From Polyrhizophydium stewartii (lineage: Eukaryota > Chytridiomycota > Chytridiomycetes > Rhizophydiales), in the NCBI GenBank assembly GCA_027604665.1, contig JADGIZ010000202.1:1-19654 (forward strand): a stretch of 19,654 nucleotides of DNA. The letters are read 5' to 3'. Below are positions 19,059 to 19,654 of this stretch, piece after piece. Made by a program: the position numbers and the translations under genes. How positions within the stretch are numbered: position 1 is the stretch's first letter; each line of letters starts with the position of its first letter. A model generated the notes under the pieces. That model saw only the letters and a program-made list of their open reading frames with translations. It searched no databases and was not told the DNA's origin.

Positions 19059-19212
19059 CCCGCCCGTATCGACCCCGGCGGGCTCGATACCGCCGCTGCG
19101 ATCAACCTGCGGCCCACGCACCGTGCGCTGCGCGCTGGCTGCCTGGGCGGCACGCACCACACGGCAGCGCATGCTGGCTCGTCTCGTCTCTCGCTGGTGC
19201 GTCGCTGTCACA
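19059..19212 (+). repeat. 154-bp direct repeat, copy 2
   Basis: Second copy of 18709-18862. Unlike copy 1 it is not followed by an inverted arm: similarity stops at 19213. Confidence 0.85.
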
Positions 19213-19654
19213 CGCCGCCGCCCGTCGACGCCGGCTCTTGTTGTCGCTGTGCGGGTGTCCCGTGCGTTTGTTGTCTGGAGGCCGCGCTCAGACCGCTGAC
19301 CTCGCTGGGCCGCCCAACGCATGTCTCACGCACGTGCTGGTGCTGCGACGACCAAGTGCCCGCAGCTCGACTCACACGCACTGCGCTCGCGTGGGACACG
19401 CCAGACCGGCCGCCTGCCACACCCCTCGCCCGTGGGTCGCTCTGGTCGCTCCCATGCTCGCGTCTCCGCCCGCTCGCAGCGTCCCCTGGCCCGCGCGTGG
19501 CCGCTGACATGGCTCTCCCGCCCCTGACGCATGCCCATGTGCCGCTGTCCCGCCCACCACGCCAACGCGCGGCCCCGTCGCGGCCGGCCAATCAGCCGGC
19601 GGGCGTGCGCCGGGGCACGCTCTGGCCGGGCAGGCCGCGAGGCTGGGGTGGGGG
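19213..19654. other. GC-rich right end, no gene recognised
   Basis: Open frames on both strands here have no recognisable domain and biased Arg/Ala/Gly composition. A CCAAT at about 19588 followed by a CCGGC-rich stretch could be part of a promoter for a gene beyond the window, but this is weak. Confidence 0.4.

Noticed and set aside
18480..19212. CRISPR array or simple tandem satellite
   Set aside because: The units are 144-154 bp, only two copies each, in mixed orientation and in a eukaryotic context.

Overview
The window is a gene-dense, GC-rich stretch of a eukaryotic nuclear genome, most likely fungal. Nine protein-coding genes are recognisable and none is bacterial in layout. They are broken by short spliceosomal introns, mostly 50-230 nt, usually with GTGCGT or GTGAGT donors and a CTGAC-type branch site close to the acceptor. 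The mix fits a fungus: a GT32 (Och1-type) mannosyltransferase, Hfd1-type fatty aldehyde dehydrogenases, a Swi3/Csm3-type fork-protection protein and an RGS protein. It does not look like a budding yeast, because introns are frequent and DHTKD1 and METTL25 homologues are present. I cannot name the species or assign a phylum.

Layout, left to right. Positions 90-3354 (+) hold a DHTKD1-type 2-oxoadipate dehydrogenase E1, cut off at its 5' end by the window edge. Positions 3580-9725 (+) hold three tandem paralogues of a membrane-anchored fatty aldehyde dehydrogenase (ALDH3/HFD1). Positions 10058-11891 (-) hold the branched-chain 2-oxoacid dehydrogenase E1 beta subunit. An RGS-domain protein (11999-13174, +) starts 107 bp from it, followed after only 54 bp by a GT32 glycosyltransferase (13229-14695, +). 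A METTL25-family methyltransferase (14798-16494, -) converges on the glycosyltransferase. It shares a 129-bp divergent promoter with a TIPIN/Swi3/Csm3 homologue (16624-17574, +). From 17575 to the right edge I see no gene. That region holds a composite repeat made of two 144-bp inverted arms and two 154-bp direct copies, with one arm directly abutting one direct copy.

The left 12 kb is a mitochondrial and lipid catabolism neighbourhood: lysine/tryptophan breakdown (DHTKD1), fatty aldehyde oxidation (three ALDHs) and leucine/isoleucine/valine breakdown (BCKDHB). These genes are not one operon, so co-function is an inference from proximity. The right half mixes signalling, Golgi glycosylation, a probable methyltransferase and replication-fork protection.

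The most interesting signals are concerted evolution (gene conversion) among the ALDH copies that also homogenises an intron, the structured composite repeat at the right end, a GC-AG intron in the BCKDHB gene, and twin 8-bp palindromes in the METTL25/TIPIN divergent promoter. Exon boundaries come from reading splice signals and protein-family continuity by eye. All complete gene models sum to whole codons. I found no wholly new gene system.
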